Below, piece by piece: positions 12,101 to 19,363 of a DNA stretch of 64,000 bases (positions are counted from its first letter, which is position 1; the number at the start of each line of letters is the position of its first letter). The stretch lies in the NCBI GenBank assembly GCA_938038815.1, contig CALHTF010000099.1, positions 1-64,000 on the forward strand, in the 5' to 3' direction. The notes under the pieces are model-generated. The model had not been told where the DNA came from. It made no database searches and was given only the letters and a program-made list of their open reading frames with translations. This DNA comes from an uncultured Acidimicrobiales bacterium (GTDB lineage Bacteria; Actinomycetota; Acidimicrobiia; Acidimicrobiales; SHLQ01). The position numbers and the translations under genes are program-made.

Positions 12101-13176
12101 TCGGCGGTACAGGTCGCACCAACGAGTGCCGTATCGTTTGAGACTGATTTCAGGGCCCAGATCTGATGCGAATCGCCGACCGCGCAGCCGGGGTCGCCGA
12201 TTGGGATAATCGTGGTGAGGGTGGGGGTGCCAGCGGTTACGTCGTAGACGTGGACTGCGTTGTCGGCGAGGTTCGAGACGAACAGGGTACGTCCGTCGGG
12301 TGAAAGGTCGATGTCGCCGATGCCGATCCGCCCGGCCGCTGCTGCGAACTGCTCCTCGTTGGCGGTCGCAGGGTTAAATCCGCCGAGGAAGCTCGCTCCG
12401 AGGTCGAAGCTCGACCAGGCGCCCCCCGCTGTTTGCATGTACAGCCCTGCGGCTCCAGCGGGGCCAAGACCGAACTGACGTCGGAGCACTGCCGAGGTCC
12501 AAACGCGGTCCTCCCACTCGTCGTAAGCAACACCCCACACGGCGCCGGTGTCGCTCTCGATCGAGTTAGCGACTTTGTTCGACGTGTCGTAGTTAATGGT
12601 GACGAGCGTGTCGGTGAGTCCGGCGAGCGCGAAGCAGCTGAGGAATACCGCACCGTCACCGTCGCGGCACGACGATGGCGGGATTACGCCGAATGCAATC
12701 GCGTCGCCCGCTTGGGCAAACTGCACGGCCGAACGCGAGTTCGCGCCCCGCACCGTCGGGGTCCAGCCGTTCGCTTGGTCGGCGGCATCGATCTCAAATT
12801 CGATGCGATAGTTCGGGCCGATGAGCGTTCCGGGGTCGATCGAGAAGGTCGGCGGGGCTCCAGGGGTTACCGTGCCGGCGACACTGTTGCCCGAACTGTC
12901 GTACGCGGTGACCACGATGCCGCTTGGCGGGAACAAGGGGTCGGAGTCGTCGAGCGACTCGCCTGCGTCAAGGTCGCCGTCTCGGTCGGTGTCGACAAAG
13001 AGCACGCCGGTTATCGCCGGGTCGCCCGCGTCGGCGTTAGCTGTGGAACCGGTGAACGACAGGGTCGACCCGACCAACGCAATGAGCGCTGCTACGCAAA
13101 CCGCACGTCCGCTCCGCCGGCGATTCACCCGCTTTCCCGCGTTAGCCGTCGTACCACTAAACGCATTCTCGATCAT
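3184..13176 (-). CDS. Giant DUF11/SdrD-like repeat cell-surface protein (3330 aa)
   Basis: A 3,330-residue secreted protein. The signal peptide is an Arg-rich n-region, a hydrophobic core and likely cleavage after ANA near residue 48. An SdrD B-like segment follows, then a roughly 500-residue region with propeller-like features, then a second SdrD B-like domain near residue 600. Twelve DUF11-type beta-sandwich repeats of about 180-200 residues follow, each starting with a variant of DLALxKT (near 730, 911, 1098, 1303, 1485, 1678, 1847, 2047, 2242, 2425, 2791 and 3142). Two more SdrD B-like domains interrupt the last three. Almost every repeat ends in an acidic DEDDHD linker. The C-terminus has LAFSGG, a hydrophobic helix and a basic RRR tail, resembling the LAxTG signal of class E sortases. 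The role is probably adhesion or a surface coat. The ATG lacks an obvious Shine-Dalgarno. Confidence 0.9.
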   Translation of the reverse strand: MIENAFSGTTANAGKRVNRRRSGRAVCVAALIALVGSTLSFTGSTANADAGDPAITGVLFVDTDRDGDLDAGESLDDSDPLFPPSGIVVTAYDSSGNSVAGTVTPGAPPTFSIDPGTLIGPNYRIEFEIDAADQANGWTPTVRGANSRSAVQFAQAGDAIAFGVIPPSSCRDGDGAVFLSCFALAGLTDTLVTINYDTSNKVANSIESDTGAVWGVAYDEWEDRVWTSAVLRRQFGLGPAGAAGLYMQTAGGAWSSFDLGASFLGGFNPATANEEQFAAAAGRIGIGDIDLSPDGRTLFVSNLADNAVHVYDVTAGTPTLTTIIPIGDPGCAVGDSHQIWALKSVSNDTALVGATCTAEGTNDADNLSASIVEVSTTGTVTPVPGLTGFPLNYERGCSTNVPGCTNFSHPWTDSSAVLWANSIVPSWGGDWNDYRQPLLSDIEIGTNGDLILGIIDRSAMQHTDTTTWDDSSTPDNEAANGWLNMASGGDVLHVDNVGSISAPSYVLDPAITVGGGAEFFAVDNAIWNTHMEISSGSAWVHPGKNELLLTVMDPLVVNSLGLEVADVETGSSIAGYELAGGARQFKAGGLGDVEGCFKPIEIGDRIWLDLDQDGIQDPDEVPLAGVTVTITGPGLPAGGLTVTTDANGNWTFDSLDGLLPDEDYVVTIDPSTNTTPLPGNLTNSDLFETTNDAGSNDESDSDVSGGTINVTTPSSGSNDHSFDAGYALPYDLALAKTLATFDIETRTATFEIEVINQGSPVQDFTVVDYLGAPIAGVWDDMQLGLVNPDGVTTGDHALDYTWDATDPQAPVLSVTGVLPAGDSVIVPITLNWADPLPAGASIDNWAEISSFDDDGDPTTPAPDDVDSTPDDVQTNDNQPANAGAATDDEVDQDATAGGDEDDHDIAGVQWWDLSLIKERSASQPYVVDYATSPPTISFDISVGNQGSEPAYQIGITDYIPAGTVYTTGAAPAMPSTTTGGAAVLVTDAGDGTYSIDSLVPGDSVTFTIVLDVVDLAVGSFENGAEISSFLDAGGNTQPDIDSTPDATDDDDVIDDATNSDDPANSHNDLGYDPDGDGNLNEPTPGDEDDHDVEVVVAPFDQALQKTVNSVSTPLFPAGTVTFDLTITNQGAPVERLEITDYIDPAMFEAMVIDATTNAPGTAAGAAASAFDYNWAGDATLTPTVLITPTTPGDKVAFGETIVVPITLTVAAGWDGSDLENWAEISMFDDDGDSANGDSAQAGTGEQLVDIDSTPDATDGNETAPAGYGQPGDDVITGDGDGTDPVLDDEDDHDVAGVPIYDVALIKDLAATQPYVVDLSTSPPQATFTITVKNQGNHPVTNVGVAEHRPTGTALNDAATDAANAAVAGLTRSGSAFTFAGPLAPGEVITFEVVLDITDPNAGPFLNEAEISALADAGGDPVNDIDSTVDAAPGNDVVESTTSAGDDVSDNSHDDVDNDRDADGAPVATPLDDDDHGQEQVVIGFDQALTKTVDLGQPSLADGVQVGDLITFDLVVTNQGAPVQTIEITDYPPVGMSYGSANNPDGTTSDSGDGDTFGFSWDAADPVVTLTGDSFDFGESITVPITLEVDATWPSGSLDNWAEVSRFDDDTDPANGDSAQAGTGEQLVDIDSTPDATDGNGPGEDPAADHVDDETGEDATTSGDEDDHDVAQIPVWDLHLIKTPATNQGPMVDLTATPPTISFDITVTNQGSQDAYNIAITDHLPVGTSYSSATIPDGVTDNADGTFVIDSLLVGASTTITITLELDMANAQDSYLNAAEISAFDNDADETNAIPAYVVDTDSTPSDSNTDAVIDHDDPAYDPNADGNLNEPTPGDEDDHDIEVVLLPFDQALRKTLAAAPAPPETLIPGGLVSFDIELFNQGRSIETLDVTDYIDPALWEAFDPSINVTTFAPVTNNANAVAPFRYQWTGSGTAPVVEIRPVTPGDQLNFGESVTVTITLQVAAGWNGSDSLQNLAEISNFDDSAATPGDAASGDLVDVDSTPDATNDEYDPAAPDTDSLIDDEIALTPATGDEDDHDIASLPGYWDLALIKTLNPTQSFVVDASDSLIVLFDITVKNQGALDAYDIAVTDHLPTGMAYSLANAPTMPTETDAMTPVTVVDNADGTYSIDQLAPGESVLIPLAVEITDPTVGTFVNLAEISEFDDGDPTTGTSADPDGPNDIDSVPNADPADDAIDESTDVDPANNNDQNSHNNIDNDRDGDGNALATPDDEDDHDAEVVTIGFDLAIRKTVDTAATTFPLAPGASVTFLIEVVNQGHNVAQVDVVDYIDPTLWETFDPAVNPDGVTGGDQAHPFAWDLADIDNPVATIEGPLAWGETVTLPVTLTIPLDYSAAAGQLVNTVEIAAFDDDLDPDHPAPTDIDSTPDSVNTDPASDNVIDENATTGDTSGDGVVDEDDHDLAIVSLFDLALRKALDDSTDLPVQPGQPVTFLLEVINQGAVDGTDISIADYVDLTMWQPFDPTTNPDGTTTGDQTLPYTWTANGTDGTATITGTITPGQTINLPITLTITDGADLTTLSNLAEISAATATQDDDGDPSTPPVPLVNADGSPVTDLDSTTDATNDEYDPADPDNDNTIDDEVDNNANAAGVVDEDDHDIAVVPPSTWSLGNQVWLDTDNDGMLDADETPIEGVVVELHADTDSDGLADLDPATGLPIVLATATTDADGAYLFEDLAPGTYLVGIPASNMAPGGPLEDLAPSTPAEADPNTDVDAVDGAGDSNGLLDGSGGVVSGPVVLGDGEPLAEPGLDNDPDNSDGNENLTVDFGFWQPAPDLALRKTLDASTTLPVSAGQDVTFLIEVINQGNVDATNISIADYVDLTMWQPFDPTTNPDGTTTGDQTLPYTWTTNGTDGTATITGTITPGQTINLPITLTITDGAALEGLTNTAEISDFTPTADDDGDPTTPGVPVTMPDGTQPVDIDSTPDDQNDDVLVDDVVNNEGTDEDDHDIAVVEAPTYSLGNQVWSDADNNGILDPGESPVEGVVVHVFADADGDGQPDDQNGDGVIDAEDAISTNTTDADGAYLFSDLPVGDYIVGIAPSNWDLDGPLYGTLSSDPTEYDANTDIDDDDNGTACGCPDGYVYSGPVALAGNEPAGEPGLANDPNNPDTNANLTVDFGFWSPTFDLALRKELSDPSASVSMGELVTFTLTVTNQGAVLADEIVLIDYLPTGLELADPDWQSSNDGATMSMPTSLPAGGTISADITTKVVATGAIFNEAEIRSAVPMVSVGEAMLMPNGEPLPDLDSLADDLTTNNADSGEDDHDTAVVQVQANQPSRPLAFSGGTAAVPVAVGLALLLLGLVLVVGSRRRAN
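4490..4689. repeat. Near-identical 200-bp internal repeat, copy 1
   Basis: This segment of the giant DUF11 gene matches 5585-5784 with only two base differences, although the flanking repeat DNA is clearly diverged. It encodes part of DUF11 repeat 11. It points to recent duplication or gene conversion between repeats 10 and 11. Confidence 0.9.
5585..5784. repeat. Near-identical 200-bp internal repeat, copy 2
   Basis: Partner of 4490-4689, at a constant offset of 1,095 bp. It encodes the matching part of DUF11 repeat 10. Confidence 0.9.
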
Positions 13177-13323
13177 GCGTTGACATGTCGGTTGTTTTTG
13201 ATAACTGATTAGGTGAATTGAAAATGTTTCACGGAGTGCTTGGCGTTAACTCGTCCGAGAGGTCGACCCATGATCATCCCTTCGGACGATGTGCAAGCAA
13301 GAGGCGCTTCTTACGCTGACTGT

Positions 13324-14910
13324 GTGACCACCAAACCAACTTCGGCTCGCACATCCCGCACTGTGGTGCTAGTCGTTGCCCTGTTGATCCTGTCCGCGTG
13401 TTCGAGCACCGGAGTCTCGACCGAGAGTATTGGTGTTTCACCGGATTCGACACAAGCGACCGCGACCTCCGAGCCGACCGACGAAGTCACCGCCCCGGCG
13501 GAGTCGACCGCACCGCCATCGACGGTTCCGACTACCGCAGTGCCGACTACCGCTGTACCGATTACCGCTGTACCGACTACCGTCGCACCCGAACCGACAC
13601 ATCCGGGATACGCCGACGACTTTGGCGAGTCGATAGGCCCAATCTTTGCCAGCCGTTGTGCGTCGTGCCACAACGCCGGCGGCCCGGGGTCGGTCCACTG
13701 GTTGCTCGAAGACGTCGACGACATTGCGGCCGAGGCTGCCTACGTGTCGGCCGTTGTCTCCTCCGGTCTGATGCCGCCGTGGCCAGCGAGCGATCTGAGT
13801 CCGGCGTTCCACGATGACCGGGGCCTGTCCGCCGACGAGATGCGAGCCCTTGCCGATTGGTCGACGGCTGGGCTTTCCATCGACGTTCCAGGCGACACGC
13901 CCATCGTTGGCGATGGCTTGGTGGGGCTCGAGTCGGTCGACGCCACCTTGGGTCCGGTCGACGCATACGACGGTTCGCCAGCCCTGGTCGACGACTACCG
14001 CTGCTTGATCTACGAACCGGCCGTCGACGAACCGGCGTTCTTGCAGGGCTTCAACTTCGTGCCCGATCAGACCGAGGTGGTGCACCACGTGATCGGCTAC
14101 GCCGTTCCGGGCGACCAGCGCGACCGAGCCGACGCCCTCGCTGGGGAGGATGACGGCGCGGGTTGGGAGTGCTTCGGTAGCTCCGAACTCGATGACGACA
14201 AGCTGTTCATTGCGTGGGCTCCGGGTCAAGGAGCAACCAACTACCCCGATGGCGTGGGCCTGCTGGTAGAACCCGGAGACTTCTTCGTGCTGCAGTTGCA
14301 CTACCACTTTGAGATCGACGCTCCGGCCGATAACTCGCAGCTCGAGTTGAGTTACGGAGCGCCCGACGCCGACTTCGACGAAATCCGCATCGCCGAGTAT
14401 CTCGGCCCGGCCGAGATCCCCTGTATGGATGGCGAGACCGGGCCGTTGTGCGACCGCGAAGCTGCGATGGCGTTGGCCTTGGAGAAGTTCGGCTTCTTCG
14501 GTCGGATCGGCGATGTAATCAACAACGAGTGTGGCGTGACCCCCGCAGACTTTGCGTCGATGACCAACGGATTCGTCCGCTCGACCTGTGACCTACCCGT
14601 CTATGAGACCGGCGAGATTGTGTCGATCTTTGGCCATGAGCATGAGCTGGGTAGTGCCGTGCGGTTGACGCTGAACCCCGACACCCCCGAAGAGCGCATT
14701 CTGCTCGACATTCCGAAGTGGTCGTTCGACTGGCAGTACAACTACTACCCGGTCGAGTCGATCGTGCTCGACCGCGACGACACGCTGCGCATCGAGTGCG
14801 AATGGGACCGCAGCCTTCGCGACCCAAAGCTCGAACCGTCGTACGTGTTGTGGGCCAACGGCACCAACGACGAGATGTGCTTCTGGAGCATCACCACCCG
14901 TCCGGCCTAG
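13324..14910 (+). CDS. Cytochrome c-copper type II monooxygenase-like lipoprotein
   Basis: An exported protein with a lipobox (LLILSAC), a Ser/Thr/Pro-rich linker containing several TTAVP repeats, then a haem-binding CASCH motif near residues 112-116. The remainder resembles the two-domain copper fold of peptidylglycine alpha-hydroxylating monooxygenase-like proteins: a His pair in EVVHHVIGYA, LQLHYHF, the HxH of GHEHELG and a late MCFW. It is probably a periplasmic or surface redox enzyme in which haem passes electrons to copper; the substrate is unknown. The frame is open back to TTG 13240 and ATG 13270 (which has GAGAGG seven bases upstream). I prefer GTG 13324 because it gives a lipoprotein signal of normal length. 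Divergent from the giant surface protein. Confidence 0.78.
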   Translation: MTTKPTSARTSRTVVLVVALLILSACSSTGVSTESIGVSPDSTQATATSEPTDEVTAPAESTAPPSTVPTTAVPTTAVPITAVPTTVAPEPTHPGYADDFGESIGPIFASRCASCHNAGGPGSVHWLLEDVDDIAAEAAYVSAVVSSGLMPPWPASDLSPAFHDDRGLSADEMRALADWSTAGLSIDVPGDTPIVGDGLVGLESVDATLGPVDAYDGSPALVDDYRCLIYEPAVDEPAFLQGFNFVPDQTEVVHHVIGYAVPGDQRDRADALAGEDDGAGWECFGSSELDDDKLFIAWAPGQGATNYPDGVGLLVEPGDFFVLQLHYHFEIDAPADNSQLELSYGAPDADFDEIRIAEYLGPAEIPCMDGETGPLCDREAAMALALEKFGFFGRIGDVINNECGVTPADFASMTNGFVRSTCDLPVYETGEIVSIFGHEHELGSAVRLTLNPDTPEERILLDIPKWSFDWQYNYYPVESIVLDRDDTLRIECEWDRSLRDPKLEPSYVLWANGTNDEMCFWSITTRPA

Positions 14911-14939
14911 CCGGCAGGAGGTCTGGAGTCGAGGTGCGG

Positions 14940-17051
14940 CTACTTCTTCGACTCGCAGCTGCGATGAACCGTGTCTTTGCCTTTCCCGCCCTTGCAGCGG
15001 TCGTCGCCTTTGCTTCCCTTTAGGCGATCGTTTCCGGCTGACCCCTTGAGAAAATCGTTGCCGGCATCGCCAAATAGTTTGTCGCGGCCGCCGTCGCCGA
15101 TCAGGGTGTCGTCGCCGTCACCGCCGCGAACCTTGTCTTTGCCCTTCCCTGCACGGACTTTGTCGTCGCCGGGGCCAGCGTCGATCGCATCGTTGCCGTT
15201 GCCGGAGCAGATGAGGTCGTTACCTTTGCCAGCGTCGATGACGTCGTGGCCACCGAGGCTCACAATCACGTCGTCACCATCGGTGCCAACCAAGGTGTCG
15301 GCACCGTTCGTGCCGACGATTGTCGCCCGCTTGCCGAAGCACCGCGGGACCGTTGGCTCGGGGTCGGGGTCCGGATCGGGCTTCGGTTCGGGGTCCGGAT
15401 CGGGGTCGGGCGTTGGTTCGGGTTCGGGTTTGGGCTCTGGCGCTGGTTCGGTCGGTACCTGGTCGATTGAGAGTTCTACGACTCCCGTAGCATCGGCCGC
15501 GATCCAGTCATGCACCCGCACGAAATAGCGCTGGCCCGCCTTGGCGTCGACTTCGACCGAAGCCACGCCACCGTCGACGCCTGCGTCACGGTCACATACC
15601 GGATCACCCAGCTCGTGGAATTGACGGGCCTCAAACACCTCGATCGCCGGGAGGCCTTGAGGCAGCTCGGCGGTAACCCGCACCACCTCGTTGGCCTCAG
15701 CTGTCCATTGCCACCACAAAGACTTATGGCCAGCGAAGTGTGAGACAAAGGTCGCGTCGGCTCCGCAGGGCACAGAAATCGGTTCCTCAAGTTCCAACGT
15801 GGCGTCATCGATCGGCGAGCTATCCATCGCGGGCAAGCCGCGAAGGACCGTAGCGTCGGCGAAGTCATCGTTTGCGACGACCGGTACCGACGAGTTGGAA
15901 ACTTCGACGACGAAACCACCGTTCGCTGCCGCGCCGGTCACCGTCACCGTCAGTCCATCCCGACTGAACGTATCGCCGATACCGAGGACACCGTGGACCG
16001 TGTCGTTAGTGAGAATTGGTTCGAACTCGGTCACGCGGTAGCGGTGTATGACCACACCCTCTTTGCCCAGGCCGGCGAGCCCGTCATCGTAGGTTCCTTC
16101 ATCGATGATGCGGGCTTCGATGCTGTAGTTGTCGCTAATGCCCGCAATGCGGGCTCGAATCATCTTGACCCCAGGCTCGGTCATCCGGGACAGGGGCACC
16201 AACGAGACGGTCTCGGTCTGGCCATGGTCGACCAACACTCGCTCGTCGGCGTCGAACCAGCCCAGCTGATCTTTACTGAACGACGTGAAGTGCACAGGCT
16301 CAGGGCCAAATCCCCGGTCGACAAAGTGAAAGCGGTTACTCGGAGCCATCTGCGCCCACGGGTTCGCGCAGTCGTCAACGCCGCGGGTAGGGCATGGACC
16401 GTTAAAACCCTCGGAGCTGATGTGTGTCAACCCAAAGACGTGCCCAAATTCGTGGGTGACGGTGGATGGGCGGAATTGGTGGTCGACCAGCACAGTGCCG
16501 ACATCGACCTTCGACGGGGTGGCTGGCAGGTCTCCCGATTTGCCGAACGCCGCAAACGCATCGCCGTTCATCACCGTCCAAATAATGTCGAACCCTTCAA
16601 GCTCGGTGGCGGACATATCTCCGCTGTCGACGACTGCCTGCGGGCAGTCTTCGCCTAGTTTGCCGGACCGTGCGTCGTCGTAGTCCGAGGCCAGCGCCGA
16701 ATTTGAGGTGTACCACTTGTCGAGCAGCCGACTTCCGTTGGCAATTCCGACCAAGCCACCGGAAGCCTCGTTGTAGTAGTGGTCCAGGCTCGGCCGAGGG
16801 TTGCCCGCACCTATGAGGAACTCGGCTCGGTCCAGACCGGCTTGAGGTTCGCCGGACTGGTCGGTCCACTTACAGGGGATGACCAGCACACGGTAGTCGC
16901 CCGCGGCATTAGAACCGTTCGGGTAGTTACTGTTGTTGTGGCCCGGCTCCTTCGCTGGAAGGTCGGCATACGCCGGTCCACTAGCACTAACCATCAAGGC
17001 TGCAAGTAGTCCCGCTAGCGCCATGATTACCATCGCCCACCGATTCATCAT
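14940..17051 (-). CDS. Secreted M6-like metalloprotease with C-terminal RTX repeats
   Basis: A signal peptide (MMNRWAMVIMALAGLLAALM, likely cleavage after AYA) is followed by a zinc metallopeptidase domain with HEFGHVFGLTH starting at about residue 200 (ligands H200, H204, H210; catalytic E201). Downstream NPWAQM and LGWFDADE resemble the immune-inhibitor-A/M6 peptidase layout. A pre-peptidase C-like beta domain follows, then a Pro/Glu/Asp linker (repeated PDPDPDPEP), then about nine calcium-binding GGxGxD-type nonapeptides typical of RTX proteins. The frame is open to 17102, but the start at 17051 (or 17048) places the signal peptide at the N-terminus. RTX tails usually accompany type I secretion in Gram-negatives; here a Sec signal is present instead. 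Probably an extracellular, calcium-stabilised protease. Confidence 0.85.
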   Translation of the reverse strand: MMNRWAMVIMALAGLLAALMVSASGPAYADLPAKEPGHNNSNYPNGSNAAGDYRVLVIPCKWTDQSGEPQAGLDRAEFLIGAGNPRPSLDHYYNEASGGLVGIANGSRLLDKWYTSNSALASDYDDARSGKLGEDCPQAVVDSGDMSATELEGFDIIWTVMNGDAFAAFGKSGDLPATPSKVDVGTVLVDHQFRPSTVTHEFGHVFGLTHISSEGFNGPCPTRGVDDCANPWAQMAPSNRFHFVDRGFGPEPVHFTSFSKDQLGWFDADERVLVDHGQTETVSLVPLSRMTEPGVKMIRARIAGISDNYSIEARIIDEGTYDDGLAGLGKEGVVIHRYRVTEFEPILTNDTVHGVLGIGDTFSRDGLTVTVTGAAANGGFVVEVSNSSVPVVANDDFADATVLRGLPAMDSSPIDDATLELEEPISVPCGADATFVSHFAGHKSLWWQWTAEANEVVRVTAELPQGLPAIEVFEARQFHELGDPVCDRDAGVDGGVASVEVDAKAGQRYFVRVHDWIAADATGVVELSIDQVPTEPAPEPKPEPEPTPDPDPDPEPKPDPDPDPEPTVPRCFGKRATIVGTNGADTLVGTDGDDVIVSLGGHDVIDAGKGNDLICSGNGNDAIDAGPGDDKVRAGKGKDKVRGGDGDDTLIGDGGRDKLFGDAGNDFLKGSAGNDRLKGSKGDDRCKGGKGKDTVHRSCESKK

Positions 17052-17152
17052 CCCGCAGAAGGTACCGGACGGTTCGGACACCACCCAATCGGGTTCCAGC
17101 ACCGATCGCGGGTCCGCTCGCTACCTGCCGACCAGACGGACGAGGCCCGGAT

Positions 17153-17656
17153 CTAACCGGCTGGCGCGCACTCCTGGGAGGCGGCGGCCATCGATTCGGC
17201 GAGGCTGTTGCGTTGGTCGTCGCTAATGTCGCGGCCGGCGCCGAACTGGTACGAGGTGAATAGGTCGTCGTCGCTGAGTTCGCCAATGGCGCATACGGCT
17301 TGTTCGTTTTCGCCCGCTTGGCGAAGCAACGCAGCCCGCAGGTCGACGCACTCGGGCACGAACTTGTCCATTGTGTTGCCCAGGGTTTGTCCGTCGGAGT
17401 CGAGCAGCACGCCCTTGTCGGTTACGCCGAGCGCCCGTAGCCGCTCTGCCCCGAGGTCTTGCACCATACGTTCGCCCAGGCAGGTGTTCTCGTCGGCGAG
17501 AAATACGCCCTGGCTATTGAGATCGCTGGTGAGCGCATCGGCGATGACCTGGTCGGCTTCGGAGAGCTCGGCTGCGCCATCACCACCGCACGCAAACGCG
17601 GCGAGGGCCAGCACGGTAAGCAGGCTCAGGAGTCGAAAATGGTGAGACAAAACCAT
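17153..17656 (-). CDS. Lipoprotein of unknown function
   Basis: A 167-residue protein starting MVLSHHFRLLSLLTVLAL with lipobox ALAAFAC, then a predominantly helical Cys-containing domain (four further Cys). No family was recognised. The reading frame is open far upstream, but that part is the antisense of the acyl-CoA synthetase gene; the lipoprotein signal fixes the start at 17656. It is divergent from the acyl-CoA synthetase gene, with about 100 bp between starts. Confidence 0.75.
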   Translation of the reverse strand: MVLSHHFRLLSLLTVLALAAFACGGDGAAELSEADQVIADALTSDLNSQGVFLADENTCLGERMVQDLGAERLRALGVTDKGVLLDSDGQTLGNTMDKFVPECVDLRAALLRQAGENEQAVCAIGELSDDDLFTSYQFGAGRDISDDQRNSLAESMAAASQECAPAG

Positions 17657-17758
17657 TGGGTGAGGGTAGCGCCGGCCGGGTCGGTACCGGGGGCCGGGAA
17701 CGTGTGGTTGCTGTCGAAGTGCGCGAAGATTCAAACAAGTTTGACCAGGGGGAAGTTG

Positions 17759-19363
17759 ATGAGCGAGTTCGAACCGCAAATTGGCTGGGTGCTCGAACGG
17801 GCAGCCACGCAGTACGCCGAGAACGAGGCGACCGTCGATGTAGGCACCGGCGAGCGGCGCACCTGGGCCGAAACCCTGCGCCGGGTGCGCGGCATGGCGA
17901 GCGGACTTCGGGGGCTTGGTTTGGAGGCGGGGGACCGGGTTGGGGTGCTGTCGCTCAATTCGGCCCGCCATCTCGAGTTGTGGTTCTCGATTCCCGAAGC
18001 CGGGCTGATCATGAACGATCTCAACTTCCGGCTGGCGGTGGAAGAGATGGCGTTCATCGCCAACGACTCCAACATCAAGGTGATGTTCGTGGACGACATG
18101 TTCCTCGACGCCGCCCGCCAGGTGATGCAACGGTGCGACGAGATGCACACCTTGGTGCACATGGGCCCGGGCGACACGCCGCCGGAAGGCACGATTGCCT
18201 ACGACGTGCTCGCCGCTACCGAACCAGCCCCGATCGCCGACGCGCCGACGGGTGGAGACGCGGTGGCGGCCATCTTTTACACCGGTGGTACTACCGGCCT
18301 GCCCAAGGGGGCGATGCTCACCCACCGGAACCTCACGTCGAATGCCACCCATATCATCGGCACGCTGGCGTTGACCGACACCGATCGCTACTTGCATTGT
18401 GGTCCGCAGTTTCATCTGGCCGACGGGGCTTTTGCCTACGGCGTTACCTGGATGGGCGGGACCCATGTGTTCATCCCGGCGTTCGAACCGGCCAAGACGA
18501 TGGCGGTTATCGAACAGGAACGCATCACCAGTTCGCTTATGGTCCCGACCATGATCAACATGATCATTCAAAGCCCCGATCTCGCCGATGCCGACCTGTC
18601 GTCGTTGCGAGCGGTGTTGTACGGCGCATCGCCGATGCCGCCTGCGGTGCAGAAGGCGGCGATGGAAACGTTCGGGCCGATCTTCGCCCAGGGTTACGGC
18701 ATGACCGAAGCGTCGCCTCTGGTGTCGTTTCTCAGCATCGACGCCCACGTTCGTGGCATGGCGGGTGAAGAGCCGTGGGCCAGCCGCCTGAAGTCGGCCG
18801 GTTCGACCTGCTTTGGCGTGCGCGCCGAGGTTCGCAAAGAAGACGGAGTGACGGTGTGCGAACCGGGCGAGGCCGGCGAGATCTACATCCAAGGTCCCAA
18901 CATCATGAAGGGGTACTGGAACCGAGACGAAGAGACCGCCCATGCGCTGGTCGATGGCTGGTACCGCTCGGGCGATGTCGCCTATGCCGATGAGGGCGGG
19001 TATCTGTTTATCGTCGACCGGGCGAAGGACATGATCATCTCGGGCGGCGAGAACATCTACACGACCGAAGTCGAGAATGCGGTGTATGCGCACCCGGCGG
19101 TTCTCGAAGCGGCGGCCTTTGGGGTGCCGCACGACGAGTGGGGCGAGTCGGTCCACGTGGTCGTGGTAACCAAGCCCGATCGCACCCTGGCCGAAGATGA
19201 ACTGGTCGAACATTGTCGAACCTTGATCGCCGGGTACAAGCTGCCCCGATCGACCGAAATCCGGGGCGCCGAAGAACCGTTGCCCAAGTCGGGCGCCGGC
19301 AAGATCCTCAAACGAGACCTGCGCGACCCGTTCTGGGCCGATCACGACCGGGGTGTCAACTAG
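17759..19363 (+). CDS. Acyl-CoA synthetase / AMP-dependent ligase
   Basis: A 534-residue adenylate-forming enzyme that activates a carboxylic acid, probably a fatty acid, with ATP and then CoA. The AMP-binding P-loop YTGGTTGLPKG lies near residue 174, the A5 motif GYGMTEASP is present, the hinge region YRSGDVAYADEGGY lies near 400, and the catalytic Lys lies in KSGAGKILKR near 512. The ATG at 17759 follows an AGGGGGA Shine-Dalgarno and is preferred over upstream in-frame codons that overlap the divergent lipoprotein gene. Its stop overlaps the stop of the convergent gene by four bases (CTAG). Chain-length specificity cannot be read from sequence. Confidence 0.92.
   Translation: MSEFEPQIGWVLERAATQYAENEATVDVGTGERRTWAETLRRVRGMASGLRGLGLEAGDRVGVLSLNSARHLELWFSIPEAGLIMNDLNFRLAVEEMAFIANDSNIKVMFVDDMFLDAARQVMQRCDEMHTLVHMGPGDTPPEGTIAYDVLAATEPAPIADAPTGGDAVAAIFYTGGTTGLPKGAMLTHRNLTSNATHIIGTLALTDTDRYLHCGPQFHLADGAFAYGVTWMGGTHVFIPAFEPAKTMAVIEQERITSSLMVPTMINMIIQSPDLADADLSSLRAVLYGASPMPPAVQKAAMETFGPIFAQGYGMTEASPLVSFLSIDAHVRGMAGEEPWASRLKSAGSTCFGVRAEVRKEDGVTVCEPGEAGEIYIQGPNIMKGYWNRDEETAHALVDGWYRSGDVAYADEGGYLFIVDRAKDMIISGGENIYTTEVENAVYAHPAVLEAAAFGVPHDEWGESVHVVVVTKPDRTLAEDELVEHCRTLIAGYKLPRSTEIRGAEEPLPKSGAGKILKRDLRDPFWADHDRGVN

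Noticed and set aside
17153-19345. 730-residue minus-strand frame across the acyl-CoA synthetase
   Set aside because: Only its last 167 residues look like a protein (lipoprotein signal and domain); the rest is the antisense of a well-conserved enzyme.
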